From positions 1 through 64,000 of the forward strand of contig KQ964262.1 in the NCBI GenBank assembly GCA_001566295.1: a stretch of DNA of 64,000 nucleotides, read 5' to 3'. The notes under the pieces are model-generated. The model ran no database searches and was not told where the DNA came from. It saw only the letters and a list, made by a program, of their open reading frames with translations. The stretch comes from Microdochium bolleyi. Lineage: Eukaryota; Ascomycota; Sordariomycetes; Xylariales; Microdochiaceae. Made by a program: the position numbers and the translations under genes. This document shows positions 43,055 to 54,209 of the stretch, in pieces. The stretch's first letter is position 1; each line of letters begins with the position of its first letter.

Positions 43055-45354
43055 ATGCTGTACGCATCCGCCGTGCAGTTGAGCATCATTTCACTTATGC
43101 CAGAACAATTCGCCCACCTCATGTCGTCTCTCACGACTACTTCGCTGAGCTCGGCCAGTTCACGCCTCTCTAATAAGGCCAGGGCGGGGGCGGACGGGAT
43201 CGACCACGTACTCAGCGACCGCAGCTCCGAGACAGTCAAGACGGAGGTCGACAAGCTGAGCCTGCTTTCAACATCACTCCGCCAGCTTGAGCATCATGCC
43301 ATCCACGTCTGTCGCCAGCTCGCCGGCCACAGTGCAGATAGTGACACGTGCGAAGGACTGTCACGAGGCCTTGATGCGACCCTGACGGCAGTACTGCCGC
43401 AGTGTGAGCATGCGGTGGCCTTTGTCGCCAAGCAGATATCTCGCCTAGACAAGAATACTCCACGCCAACAGATCAACGTAGCAGCTATAAGCCGATTTGA
43501 GGCTTCAGTCCAAGCCACCACAGGCCTCTGGTTAATGCTTAGGCAACTTCTCGCAACGTAAGTCATCATATTTGTCTACTTCCTGCAATGGACTGACGCG
43601 ATAGCAGAGGCAAGGAGGATGCGCGGGCCTCTCTTCTGCAAAATGCAGAAATGCAGCAGACAGTGGCTCGTGCCCAGGAAGCGGCCAACGATATCGGCCG
43701 GGAGGGCGAGATCGTGGGTGATACAAGTTCATCAGGTGCCCATAGTGATATGAGCAGGAACCCAGTGAAGAATGACACGTCACCGGGTCTGCAGCAGACT
43801 GTGGGCGCAGAGTTGCCTCCGTACTCCGATGCCGCAGCTTCCTCTGCGCCCATGACTGCCCCGGCACGCGTAGAGGACGACCGGAAAGTCGACGGCAATC
43901 CGGGAGGGTTCTTGGACACACTGAGCCATTCTTTCAAGGCTCTGACCTCGGTCATGCGTTTCAAGCCAGAGCCCTTCGTTGTCCCGTTGTGCGAAGCAGC
44001 GGCACAGGGCAATGTTCTGCAGATCCAGGGGCTGCTTGATGCCGGTGCCAACATCAACGGTCACAACGAAGCTGGCCTCACTGCACTCATCTGCGCGGTC
44101 CGAGCTGGCCAAATAGGGGCAGCTCGATATCTCCTTGGCGCAGGTGCCAACATGGGCATCTCTTCATCTGGACGCAAGGGTAGACCTCCCTTGTTCCATG
44201 CCGTTGACGTGCAGTCCAAACCTGCGCTAGATTTACTGCTGGCCAATGGCGCCACCATGGTGGGCAGTGATAGCTGGTTTCTAGACCTGCTCACTGGCAA
44301 CGCATCACCAGACTGGATTGCTGTCCTCCTCTCTCGCGGAGCCAACGTCCATGCTAGAGACAGCAGTGGTAGAGTGGCGATTGCCTTGACCATACAGAAT
44401 CGCAAGAAGAAGGAAGATGCCGACGAGGTGGTGGCCACACTGCTCGCTCATGGCGCCGACGCGAATGCCCGAGATCTGGTTGGGACGCCTCTGCTACACC
44501 TATGCCTGCAACAGGGCCGCGACGACCTCATGATGTTACTGATTGAGAAGGGAGCAAACGTCAACTCGAGTGACCTATACGGCAACTCACTCATCATCGA
44601 AGCCCTCAAACGCAGCGACGTTGAGCTCGTCAAGACACTGATCGCCAAGGGCGTGGATGTCAATTCTACTGATATGTATGGCAATCCTGTCATTGGCAAC
44701 CTCATGACCCATGCGTCGCTCTCCGTCACCAGCAAGGAGAGTCTTCTCGAGCTTCTCGCCCAGAGGGGTGTCCGTTGTGGCGTCACTGATTCTTGGGCCG
44801 TCACACCTCTGGATTATGCCGTAGCCTCCGTGGCGTCCAAGTCTGGCCCCCTCACGAAGTCTGAACTTCGCATTGTCGAGCTTCTCATCTCCCACGGTTC
44901 GGACGTCAACCAACGACTTACCAAGCAAACGGGTTATCCTTCGTTGCTGACCTTCGCCATTGACCGACAAGACTGGGCACTCTTCCGCGTGGCGCTGGCC
45001 AACGGCGCGAATCCAAATCACGCCGACACAAAGGGGAGAACACCACTTCTCATGACCCTTCAGTATGGGACCGCCGAATTCGTAGCACTTCTTCTCACAA
45101 AGGGTGCGGACGTAAATCAGCCAGGTCAAGTTACACCTGCGGATATGGCTAGAGCAACACGAGATCCCAACGTGATGCGACTATTGGGCGTACCGGTCTC
45201 TGAACCACTACACGCAAGCAGGAATGACAATCGCGGTTCGCCAGCAGTTCAGGGTCCGGCATCGTTACCGTCCACGCTTCAAACAGGCATTCAACGTGAG
45301 GATGTGGACCTTCCTCCGCGGTACGAGGACAATCTCGCCTTGGCCACACACTGA
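43055..45354 (+). CDS. Ankyrin-repeat protein
   Basis: Two exons, 43055-43557 and 43608-45354, joined across a 50-nt intron (GTAAGT, GACTGAC, AGCAG), give 749 residues from the first ATG; ATGs at 43097 and 43118 are alternatives and none has a strong context. Residues 1-200 are helical, with heptad-like leucines (DKLSLLSTSLRQLEHHAIHVCRQL) similar in character to N-terminal domains of fungal STAND/NLR-like proteins, though no NACHT or NB-ARC motif follows. From about residue 310 to 700 come roughly ten to twelve ankyrin repeats, seen as repeated LL..GAN.N, GADVN and G.TPL words (LLDAGANINGHNEAGLTALI, LIEKGANVNSSD, LLTKGADVNQPG). The end has PPRYED, a possible PY-type ligand for WW domains. A scaffold role is inferred; partner unknown. 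Confidence 0.88.
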
Positions 45355-45597
45355 TATCAGGTTTGTAATACAGCGCATATTCAAGGGCTCCGGTCCTTTA
45401 ACATCGTAGCGGGACTAACTTGGGTAAATGGTACAGTTGACGAGTCTAGCAATGATTAAAGCTATACGATCGATATTATACTATGAGGGTAGCTACAACT
45501 CTAAGCCCACATCTTGATCAGCATGGTAGACACACACACTTCGCCGCGAGACTTGTGCACACGTCTTCCGATATGCCTTGGGCTCTTACTAGGACTG

Positions 45598-45606
45598 TAT
45601 AAAAAG
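45598..45606 (+). promoter_or_regulatory. TATA-box-like TATAAAAAG
   Basis: A perfect TATAAA-type element 93 bp upstream of the ATG of a 65-codon ORF, followed by a CT/CA-rich leader typical of fungal 5' UTRs (CTCATCTCAACTCTTCAACA). It is the best core-promoter-like arrangement noticed outside the recognised genes. Confidence 0.4.
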
Positions 45607-45690
45607 AGGCGTGCCCCGTGTGCTGAACACGTTTGGTGCGGCAAGATCTATTCTCATCTCAACTCTTCAACACGCCTGCACCAACTCAAG

Positions 45691-45888
45691 ATGACATCCA
45701 CACGCAACACAATGGTGTCTCCTCTCATTGGCGGTGGAACAACACCGCCCCTGCATCATTCGGCATTGATGGGCATACGTCTTGTGGAGGTTCTGGCCTT
45801 TCAATGCCAACACTCCCCCCACTTGTCTCGAGGTGCGAGCAAACCACGAGAACCAATACCGCCGCGGCCGGTCGGAGACAGCCGGTGA
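45691..45888 (+). CDS. Small ORF behind a TATA box, unknown or decayed
   Basis: 65 codons, MTSTRNTMVSPL to VGDSR, no recognisable domain or signal peptide. The other two frames stay open over the same stretch; one carries LLDGPQYRETTFHYLALLL to 45967, so the real product might be split across frames by an unseen intron or a frameshift. Kept only because of the promoter-like upstream arrangement. Confidence 0.2.
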   Translation: MTSTRNTMVSPLIGGGTTPPLHHSALMGIRLVEVLAFQCQHSPHLSRGASKPREPIPPRPVGDSR

Positions 45889-47555
45889 GGAGACACCACT
45901 GCTTGATGGGCCACAGTACCGAGAGACGACGTTTCACTACCTAGCTTTGCTCCTTCCGAAGATTTGAGTTGGTCTTATCAGGTGGCTGCCATTATCGGCT
46001 TTTCCCTACAGTAGGGTAGATTTTTCCGGCACGCAAACTCTCCGTGGATTCTTTGGGACGGCAATGGCCAAGGAAGAGCTTCTACAAAAACCTTCAGATC
46101 GACAACTGATTCGCTCATCACAGATGACGTTATAGAGGGATTCTTCCGTGCCTGGAAAAGCTTGACCCCTCACTTCAGCGTCAGCAGTTTCTCAACTATA
46201 TCTGACAAGGACAGTAGCCACGGAAAGAAATGCTCGCTGGAGGGTTCAGGATCGCTCAAGGACGCTCAAGGAAGCAGTGAGGCGGAGTTTGCCTGTGAAC
46301 GACGTTCAACGCGTCCCGGCTGCATTTATATCAAAGCGAGCCAGGGAGTATGACATGCTCGAGAGCTTGTGTACGGGCCCTGGTGGCGACAAGGGGGGAT
46401 GGGAAACCCCTCTTCGAAGAAAGAAACGCAAATAAGGTAGCAGCAGCTCTACACAGATGATCGTATGTCTTTGATATTCATCGCTTGGGAGTAAGTCAAT
46501 GAGAGGGCACATCACATTCTCGTGACAGATGGATGGGACTTATCGCACGTGGATGGCCCTCTTCTGAAAGAATCGCAGTGGAAGAGCAGGGCCGTGCCTT
46601 GCAAACACGCTGTCGTACTTTGCCATTTAAAACCCCTTAAGGTCTTGGTTCAATCAAGTCTAGCCATATCAAATACTGCGAATGATGACCATGTCGAGGT
46701 CCTCTGATGCAAGGAATGCTGAGGCAAAGCAAATCAACCCAGGTCACATGTGAGTTCGCTCGAGAACCCTGGGCAGTTGCAGACGAGACATTAATTGGGC
46801 AAGCAAGTGCACAATACTAGTAGTTGGTAAGTTTCCCACCAAAATTGTAGATAAGAGCTAGGATGGACGATACAATAGCAATAAAACGAGCTTCCAAGTC
46901 ATAGAAAACGTCGCACCCCGTGTGCCACTTAGGCTGACCACACGGCCCATCCATTCACAACCAGCAACTTTAGATACACACGTAGTCCATAGGGAGGGCT
47001 CACATCCCCAGAAGTATTCAGTCTTCGCGTGCAAGTATCCTGCAGGTGGTTTGCTCATCTTTGTTACTGCCATCCGCAAATCTTTCGGCTCTCGAAGTGC
47101 CTCCAGATACAATGTCGGACCTGTGATGTGAATAGACACCGGCCGTCCCGTCGAACACGCTAGCGGAGACGTGTGGCCCAAGCAATCTACAAGGGGGATA
47201 CATCGCCTATCAACTGGTTGAGTCTGGTTGCGAAGCTTGAGACTTTTTGTGTTGGGGAAACCAGAGGCTTTGGAGATGAGCACTGTAGCTCTGTCGACGC
47301 GGCAATCTCGGGTGACAAAGGTGACTGGGCCAACCTGCGCGACGGTGAGTCACGTTCTGCATTGGTCCGTCTTCATTTTCGGTACTTGAGTATGCCCGCC
47401 ACAACAGCCCTTAATGTACTCCGTTCAGCTGTCGCTTGCCCAAAAGTTTGTATTTTGACGAGAACACCTGACCAAGAGACAACCGTGAACCCCGCATCAC
47501 CAACAAGCAGGTTCCGCGCAAGAACCAATACCAAGGAGGCAAGCAAGATACTGCG

Positions 47556-49662
47556 ATGGAGAACAGTAGCGATGGACCATTACGCGTGCCCGGCATGGGA
47601 CACATTCCTCTCAATGAGGAGCTCTCCATTTCCGACCGTTTCGCACACGGCTTTTGCGAGTGGGAGTAAGTCCCCACAATCATCCAGCGCGAGTTCAATA
47701 TGGTGGCCATCATGAACGACCTCACAGACAAGCCGGATTGGCAGACCGAGATATTTCGCCAAAAGACAGTGGACCGCTGGCGTGGCGAGATCTTCGCTGC
47801 GAGACCCTTGACGAGCGACAAGGCCTGAGACTGGTGCGTGTCGGAGCTGCGCGACAAGGCGGACTACTACAGCACGCATGGGTTTATTCACGTCCTGGAC
47901 ACCGGCTCGCGTATCTGCAAGCCGGACACTATATGCCGAGATCCGAGGAGCATGCCAGTCACTGTTGCCGACTCAGGCTGAGGAGCACAGATGCAACAAT
48001 GGAGTCATCGCCCTGATTGATCCATCATCGTATCCCTTGGTCTGGGGAAGGAGTTTAGTGAAAAACAATGGTGGTCATTCCACGGTCACACAGGCACCGG
48101 CACAAGAAGACAAAAGAACCGGAATCGGCAAGGTGCAAGAGCGCATGGACACCACTGTAAGCGATGCACATCCTGAGCCTTGGTACTATGCTTTCGAAGA
48201 GGAGGACGGAAGCAAGTACTCTGCGTATTTCTGGTCGTATAAGCACCAATGGCTCCCAACCGAGATCGAGTTCAGCGAGTCCGAAGGTACTGCTATGCGA
48301 CTCAATTCATACATCAATGGTCTCAACCAGGATAATAAAGCCCTCGACTGACCTCTAGCAGCACTCGTTTCGGCATGTATAGCACCGTGGAACGACTGTC
48401 TTATTGAGGGCCGAGCAGGGTGGGATCAGGACTGGGATTATCTTCCGGAAAGCCCGGCAATCAGCTGGGCGCCGCCTGGTAATGTCCGACCGCAGCGCGG
48501 ACGCACGCCCTGTCGCATCATCACGTATGGACCTCAATGGGACAATGAAGCCCCAGAATGGATCGCTGTCTTTGATCAGCACCGACGGAAAACGGTTGCC
48601 AGGTACATAGCCCTGAAGGCCGAAATCGAGATGATAAAGTCACAGGAGCCGCCGCAGGATGCGGACGTCAAATTCAAGAGGCAACATAAATTACGGCTGG
48701 CGGTTGGAAAATGGGCTCTTGCGCAGAACAAGGACCAGGATGTCGTTGGTCTTGAGCAGCTACCTGAACCTACTGTCAAGCAATGGGCCATGGCAAAGAG
48801 TACCTCGAACGGCCGAAGCCTGGTTCGGACGCGCCTGTGGTGCTGCCTAAGGACTGGGAAAAATTGGCCGGAATTATGCTGGGCAGCAAGACACGCCGCC
48901 TACTCCGGCTCAAGCACCCAGAGCCCGGCACGGCGTTTTCGTACGAGGAATGGAAGAACGGCACCCATGGCGGGAAGGGCCATCGTGACATGGCCACTGA
49001 CAGACCAATCAGACCTGACAAGCCGCCTGCCGCCACGCCTCATGAGCGCTATACCGTCTCCCTCTAGGACAAGTTCCGAAGCCAGGGCCTTCAGGTGATC
49101 GTCCATGCTGATAGCATTACTTTGGACGCCAGGGTCGAGAAGCCGGCGGGATTTGTAGGGAGCAGCTGGAGCCTCGTCGGCCAAAAAAAATGAGCATGTC
49201 GTTGCCATCGCCATGCTCGCATACGACGTCGACAACGTCACCGACGTACGTGTCTCCTTTAGGCAACAGACTGATATCAGGGAGAACACCTACAACTACG
49301 GCGAAGGCTGCCTTTATCAGGAGCCTGCGACCTGGAGCATGTTCAAAAGGCCGGCTCACACGTGGTTCAAAGCTGGTCTAGAAAAAGCCCTGTGCGACGT
49401 ATTTGGCTTTGATGAATCAGAAACCGCGGGTCATACATGCACTTGCGTTTCCAATGGAGATGCAGGAGCTGGGCAGCTCATGTTGGCACAAGGTCGACTG
49501 ATTGCATTTCCCAACACCATGAAACATCACATAGAGCCTTCCAGTCTCCCGGGACGAGAGCAAGAGGGCAGGACACCTCAGGTGGATTTCGCTGATGTTG
49601 GTAGATCCGCATTACCGAATATGTTCCACAAGGCACGTACCCTCACAGCAGGGCGACTTTAG
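47556..49662 (+). pseudogene. DUF4246 (PF14033) protein gene, broken by stops and frameshifts
   Basis: Pieces of a DUF4246 protein follow one another in the right order but in changing frames. From ATG 47556: GHIPLNEELSISDRFAHGF, MNDLTDKPDWQTEIF and a D-W-C...ELRDKADYYSTHGFI block. From about 48013: DPSSYPLVWGRS, PEPWYYAFEEEDGSKYSAYF and YKHQWLPTEIEF. From 48783: HPEPGTAFSYEEWKNG and DKFRSQGLQVIVHADSITL. From about 49191: YDVDNVTDVRVSFRQQTDI and LIAFPNTMKHHIEPS. In-frame stops lie at 47667 (TAA), 47826 (TGA), 47979 (TGA), 48349 (TGA) and 49065 (TAG, where the family normally has Gln). Frame changes lie near 48000 and 48780 and in an A8 run at 49183-49190. Family function is uncharacterised. 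Introns do not explain the breaks. GC content is still near normal, so decay is mild. Confidence 0.85.
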
Positions 49663-50830
49663 CAGGGAGAAGCCGAAGAGTATAAGAGGAGGATGGAAAG
49701 GAGCATGCTTTGGCAGACTTTGCGAGATACAGGGGGACCGGAACGTTCTCCTTTGATTGACATATATGGGTCTACAATTTCCTCGTGCTGCACTATCTGC
49801 AAGAACATACGAGGAATAGCAAAATTACGAATCACTTTGTGAGTGAATCGGGGAGGTCGGCGAGCCATCTTATGGTTCCGGTGTGGCGGTTGCCGAAGCA
49901 CAGTACAACGAGCGGAACAGAATGACGGTATGAGCCACAGCCGTCCCACACGCACCTTTGGAACAATCCCGAATACTATTGCCAAAGTTGGCATAACGGC
50001 ACCGAAAAGCCGAATCAGTCTTGGAACAGCTCAGAGCCAAGTCCTGTGCAACCGTGTTGTTCATACAGGTTGTCCGCAGGGCGGATGGCTGGCGATGCAG
50101 TGTAAGACATAGCCGGTGATGTCATCTTAGCGGCAATGGCTATAGAGCACGTCGAGGAGCCAAAGCAATGACGGTCGAGCCGATGACCGAGTTACACGCG
50201 CCATTGGAGTAGTCGCGGAGGCCGCGACCGAAGCTACAATCGCGGAAGAAGCAGGCCAGGTCAGGGATGCAGCCTAGGGCCTTATATTGGGCAAGCATGT
50301 TATTTCAGCAGGTCTGACCGCAGGCGGGGAGGTTCGATACGGTAGCAAGGTCGGGGCTGCAGAGGTGGCTGTTTTTATCGATCTGATGGTGGAACAGGAC
50401 TTGGAGGTAACGAAAGAGAACGACGATGGCGACCTGAAGGAAGAGGACGAAGTTGTCGACACGGGCATGGAGTTGGATGTGCGAGAGGTGACTGAGGAGG
50501 TCGTGGGTGGTAATGGCAGCGGATGATGTGGTGGAGGGAGGGAGGGAATTTCCAGAACGGCTGTAAAGCTTCAAAGCCTTTGGCAAAGATGACCGCTCCA
50601 CCCCCGCCAACAGTCCTGGGGACTATCGTGACCTTGGTGTTCTCACCATAGCTGGTGAAGTCGATCAACACGCTGGGCCAGACGACCGAGGTGTAGATAG
50701 CTTTCAGGCTCCGGGGTTGCGGGTTCTTGCGGCAAGTTAGCTGGGCAAGCAAGATGTTATCGTAACTCTGGCAGCTGGATCGAGACTATTCCGCCAAAGC
50801 ACCCCAGTCATTGTGGTGGCTACGGTGATG
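49663..50830. other. Border region before the AT-rich block
   Basis: 1.2 kb of normal composition. The minus strand at about 50,560-50,760 reads like part of a protein (SVVWPSVLIDFTSYGENTKV, then TVGGGGAVIFAKGFEAL) but has no clear start or partner exon and no family I recognise; it may be a fragment cut off by the AT-rich block. Nothing else supportable. Confidence 0.4.
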
Positions 50831-50842
50831 CCCCCCTCCCCC
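50831..50842. repeat. C6TC5 tract at the left edge of the AT-rich block
   Basis: CCCCCCTCCCCC stands exactly where the composition switches. Its reverse complement GGGGGAGGGGGG recurs at 52052-52063 and 57632-57643 inside the block. The match does not extend beyond the tract on either side. Confidence 0.8.
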
Positions 50843-52050
50843 AACCAAATCTAAAGGGTCCGCTTTAAAATATAGATAGTTCGAACTAGCAAGCATATAC
50901 TATATGTATTAACTATTACGGACCCAACTCAACCTACCTGTTTGTGTTCAAAAATAAATGAAATAAATCCAAACAACCAAATAAGTACCTAACTTATCTC
51001 TGCGGAACCTTGAGTAGCAAGATTTGTTGTAGAGGTGGGAGACATACATGGTGTTATATAGGTAGTCAAGTGGCCAAACATAGGAACCCGCGCTACTTAG
51101 GTCTGCTGAGGACTAGTATAGAGAGGGAATTATAGGGTAGATATTATTTGATTTGCCTATCTCACGAGAAGACCATAGTACCAATACGTTCTTTCTGGCC
51201 TTGGTATGACCATAGTCAGGTGAGTGTTTGAATAAATTAAGACTTCGTACAATTGTATTGTACAAAGAGGTGAGCCAAGGTAATAGGTTAATAAGAGTAG
51301 TACTTAATAGCCTGGGGAAAAAGACAACGAGTAATGCACGTAGAAATAACGAACAAGTTTGGCTTTTAAAAGGTATATAGCATTACCTTAACAAGAATCC
51401 CACCCTAATATAATTCCAATTCCGAGTTGTTCTCTTTAATGGGCGTATATAGATGCAGGAAATATGAAAAGTCGAGCAAGCTAGGTGAGGCTGTACGATT
51501 TTCTCGACTACAAGCATTTAGATGAAAGAGTCTTATTCAGCTTCGATAATATACTTCTACGGCGTGCGCGTATAGTACATAGTCCTTTCATAGCTGTAGA
51601 GTCCAATTAGAGCCCGTCTACACTGCTACTACTATTTAATAGTTATTTATCTATGTTTTTGATCATGTTGCACTGACTAGTATACTTCACCAGGAGGCTA
51701 AGTCTTTTCTAGGATCTTGACATATGTATCGGGCTGTAGTATTCTCTATGTATCTCTGATAGACGAAGAGAAGGCTTGGAATAGCGACCTATCCTAGAAT
51801 CACTTACACGGAGGTTGTTATACTGACATGGAGAAAATATTGTCGGTACGAAGCGATGAAGTAGATCTCAATATAAACGGAAATTACTAGTGAAGCAATC
51901 GAAATAATATCTTTACAGAACAAGAAATATAGATAAAACATGTATACTAGTTGCTCCACGAAGCTTCCAGGAACACTAGACCTTTCTTTGCAGGTGTCCC
52001 GAAGCCACTCTAGGTACGAGACGTACATCACGTTTGTAGCTGCGCAGGCC

Positions 52051-52068
52051 GGGGGGAGGGGGGGGGGG
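52051..52068. repeat. G6AG11 tract inside the AT-rich block
   Basis: A nearly pure 18-nt G run preceded by the GC-rich TGCGCAGGCC. It contains GGGGGAGGGGGG, the complement of the left-edge tract. Very long G runs are also prone to sequencing error. Confidence 0.8.
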
Positions 52069-53130
52069 TCATCAAATCAGGCGGTTCCAATTGGTAAAGC
52101 ACTTCAAATATACTGAAGGAACTAGGTGGTAACTGCTTTTCCTTTATTTCTTTACCGATTTGATAAAGTTTTTCTCAATTTTGGATTACAGTAGAGGTTA
52201 CAGGTACAGTGTCTGTTTCAATCCCTATAATTGCATCCTTAACCAGCTTGGTAGTGAGTGGTACTGTTCGTTTAATGATGCTCCGTAGGAAGCCTCGCAA
52301 CCTGCGATGATCTTATGGCAGATGAAGGATGTTTTGAGCCTCGGCTGTAATCAAAGAGACACGGGGTATTGTTCTAGTTCCAGCGTATACTACTAAAACT
52401 TATCAGGTTCCATTTGCAGCGGAATAGTATATGATTAGACACTGTAATCCCTGTAAATTATAGACAAAAATATAAGAGGAAGAACCCAATTTAGCCATTC
52501 CTCAAGCACTACTAATATTTGACTACAGTAAAAGCAATTATAATCCTAGGTCAATTGCATCTTGTAAAATACTTTCACTCTTTGCTCGTAGAAGATTTAT
52601 GTTATGTTCATTTCTTAGCTATACTATGCTTTCTAATTATTATGCAGAACACATTGTAGAGTAATACAGCCATTCGTACAGTCATATTACGGTGAGAGAA
52701 AATGTCTAGCGCTCGAGCGTGAATCAATTTGATTGATCATTATCCTATTTTTAGGTAATGAGGGAAGTAAAGAAGTAAACCCAAATAGAAATACAGGAAG
52801 GAACCCCTTCAACCGCATATATCATGCATAATCTATTGTCAATACCTGCGGATAATGTTACATACCTTTCTATATCTGACGGATTGCCCAGATGTAAGCG
52901 ATATAGGAGGATAGCCGTAAGGACATATTGTAATCTTCTCTATGCAATATCAGGCGTACGTAGAGCGATGATGATATAGCAAGGTAATCTACCAGTATGT
53001 CTCTTTGTGTATTCATATGAGCGTAGCCAATACTGACTCAAAACAAAGTATTACTAGATTTCTCGACTTTCTATTGCTGTAAATTTGTAATTAGAGTATA
53101 TACTACGGCAAGTATTATATCTTACAGAAT

Positions 53131-53439
53131 GATTTAGAAGCAAGACTAGCTAGCACGCAAAAGGAGCTAGATGCTTTAAAATGGAAGATCTAAGTGGGAA
53201 CAAGACTAGATTTAGCTATCATCATGAAACGGGAGAGGATTAGGCGATAGTTGCTTAAATCTAGAAACAGCTTTTAGTAGTGTTTGAGTAGGAATCATAC
53301 TGATAAGCTACAACACCTTGCTTTATAGTAGCTCTTGGACTTTACCGAGCAAGCCTGGCTACAAAATAGAGATCCAAGCCACTCTATTTCCACTGCCTAT
53401 CGTATTACGTTGATCGGTAGGGACTAACTAAGTTTAGTT
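53131..53439 (+). pseudogene. Decayed coding remnant inside the AT-rich block
   Basis: One frame reads DLEARLASTQKELDALKWKI, then stop, VGTRLDLAIIMKRERIRR, stop, LLKSRNSF, stops, and later LLDFTEQAWLQNRDPSHSIS, up to about 53439. The stops are all TAA or TAG (first 53191-53193, then about 53248, 53275-53280 and 53326-53331), never TGA, which is what C-to-T change at CAA/CAG glutamine codons yields. The first part is heptad-like, as in a coiled coil. No family recognised; chance is not excluded in AT-rich DNA. Confidence 0.3.
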
Positions 53440-54201
53440 TTAAGTATGTCATCTAGAGGCGCGACTCTACGGCATCCTCCACAAGAATATGGATACAGGT
53501 TGTATATTACAAATACAACGACTAGCACTATATATATGTATGGTTACCAGTTTCTTATCCCCAATATCATCTGCTATATCATAACTGCTGTTCGAAAGGC
53601 TAAACAGTATAGAAAGTGTAACTTAGATGATCTTCTATCTGTACATCTAATTATTGCTTAATACAGAAGGCATTCTTGACAGAACTGAAGAGAGTGTAGA
53701 TAAGAGACACTTCGTACTAAGCGGCGCTATTACTACTGCACTGATCTTCTGTAACATGATGTACGAAAAGGATGAATATCGTGCTTTACACGACTTATAG
53801 TCTTCATTCATATAGCAGTGCATTTACTTCTTCCTGAATTATCTACACAGTACTATTTCTTCTTTTCGTCTCAGATAGTCCTCATTTCTTAGTTACATTT
53901 ATGGAATAGGCTAATTTATCGAGTTCTCTTCTTCAGGTTTGAATATTTACTACAATCTCTAATTGCTATACTAAAAATAATCTGACAAAGAGGAAGATCC
54001 GGAGTATGGTTTCTTCTAGTTGTTATAGCTCAATATATTCACTTAAAGTAAATGTCATCACCACTTTAATAAAATGTGTATATACCAGAGAGGTCAATAT
54101 CCAATCATTGGTATCATTGCTTCAAAAATACACAATCGCGAATCGTAACCTATTATCCACAGTCTAAGCGAACTGTAAATTAAAGCTATAAAATAAATAG
54201 A

Positions 54202-54209
54202 CCCCCCCC
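54202..54209. repeat. C8 tract inside the AT-rich block
   Basis: Eight C in a row between AAATAAATAGA and TAGTAAAG. Fourth of the G/C homopolymer tracts of the block and the only one without the interrupting A/T. Confidence 0.7.

Larger units (their letters stand above)
45355..47555. other. Gene-poor stretch between ankyrin gene and DUF4246 pseudogene
   Basis: 2.2 kb holding the ankyrin 3' flank, one small ORF behind a TATA box (45598-45888, listed separately) and a 140-codon minus-strand open frame at 46858-47283. The latter has no ATG near its start but reads fairly protein-like (Cys and Trp in WGCEPSLWTTC); I cannot assign it and it may be a remnant. Confidence 0.4.

Noticed and set aside
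46858..47283. 140-codon minus-strand frame as a gene
   Set aside because: No ATG at the start of the frame, no domain, and no partner exon with splice sites found; mentioned only in the regional note.
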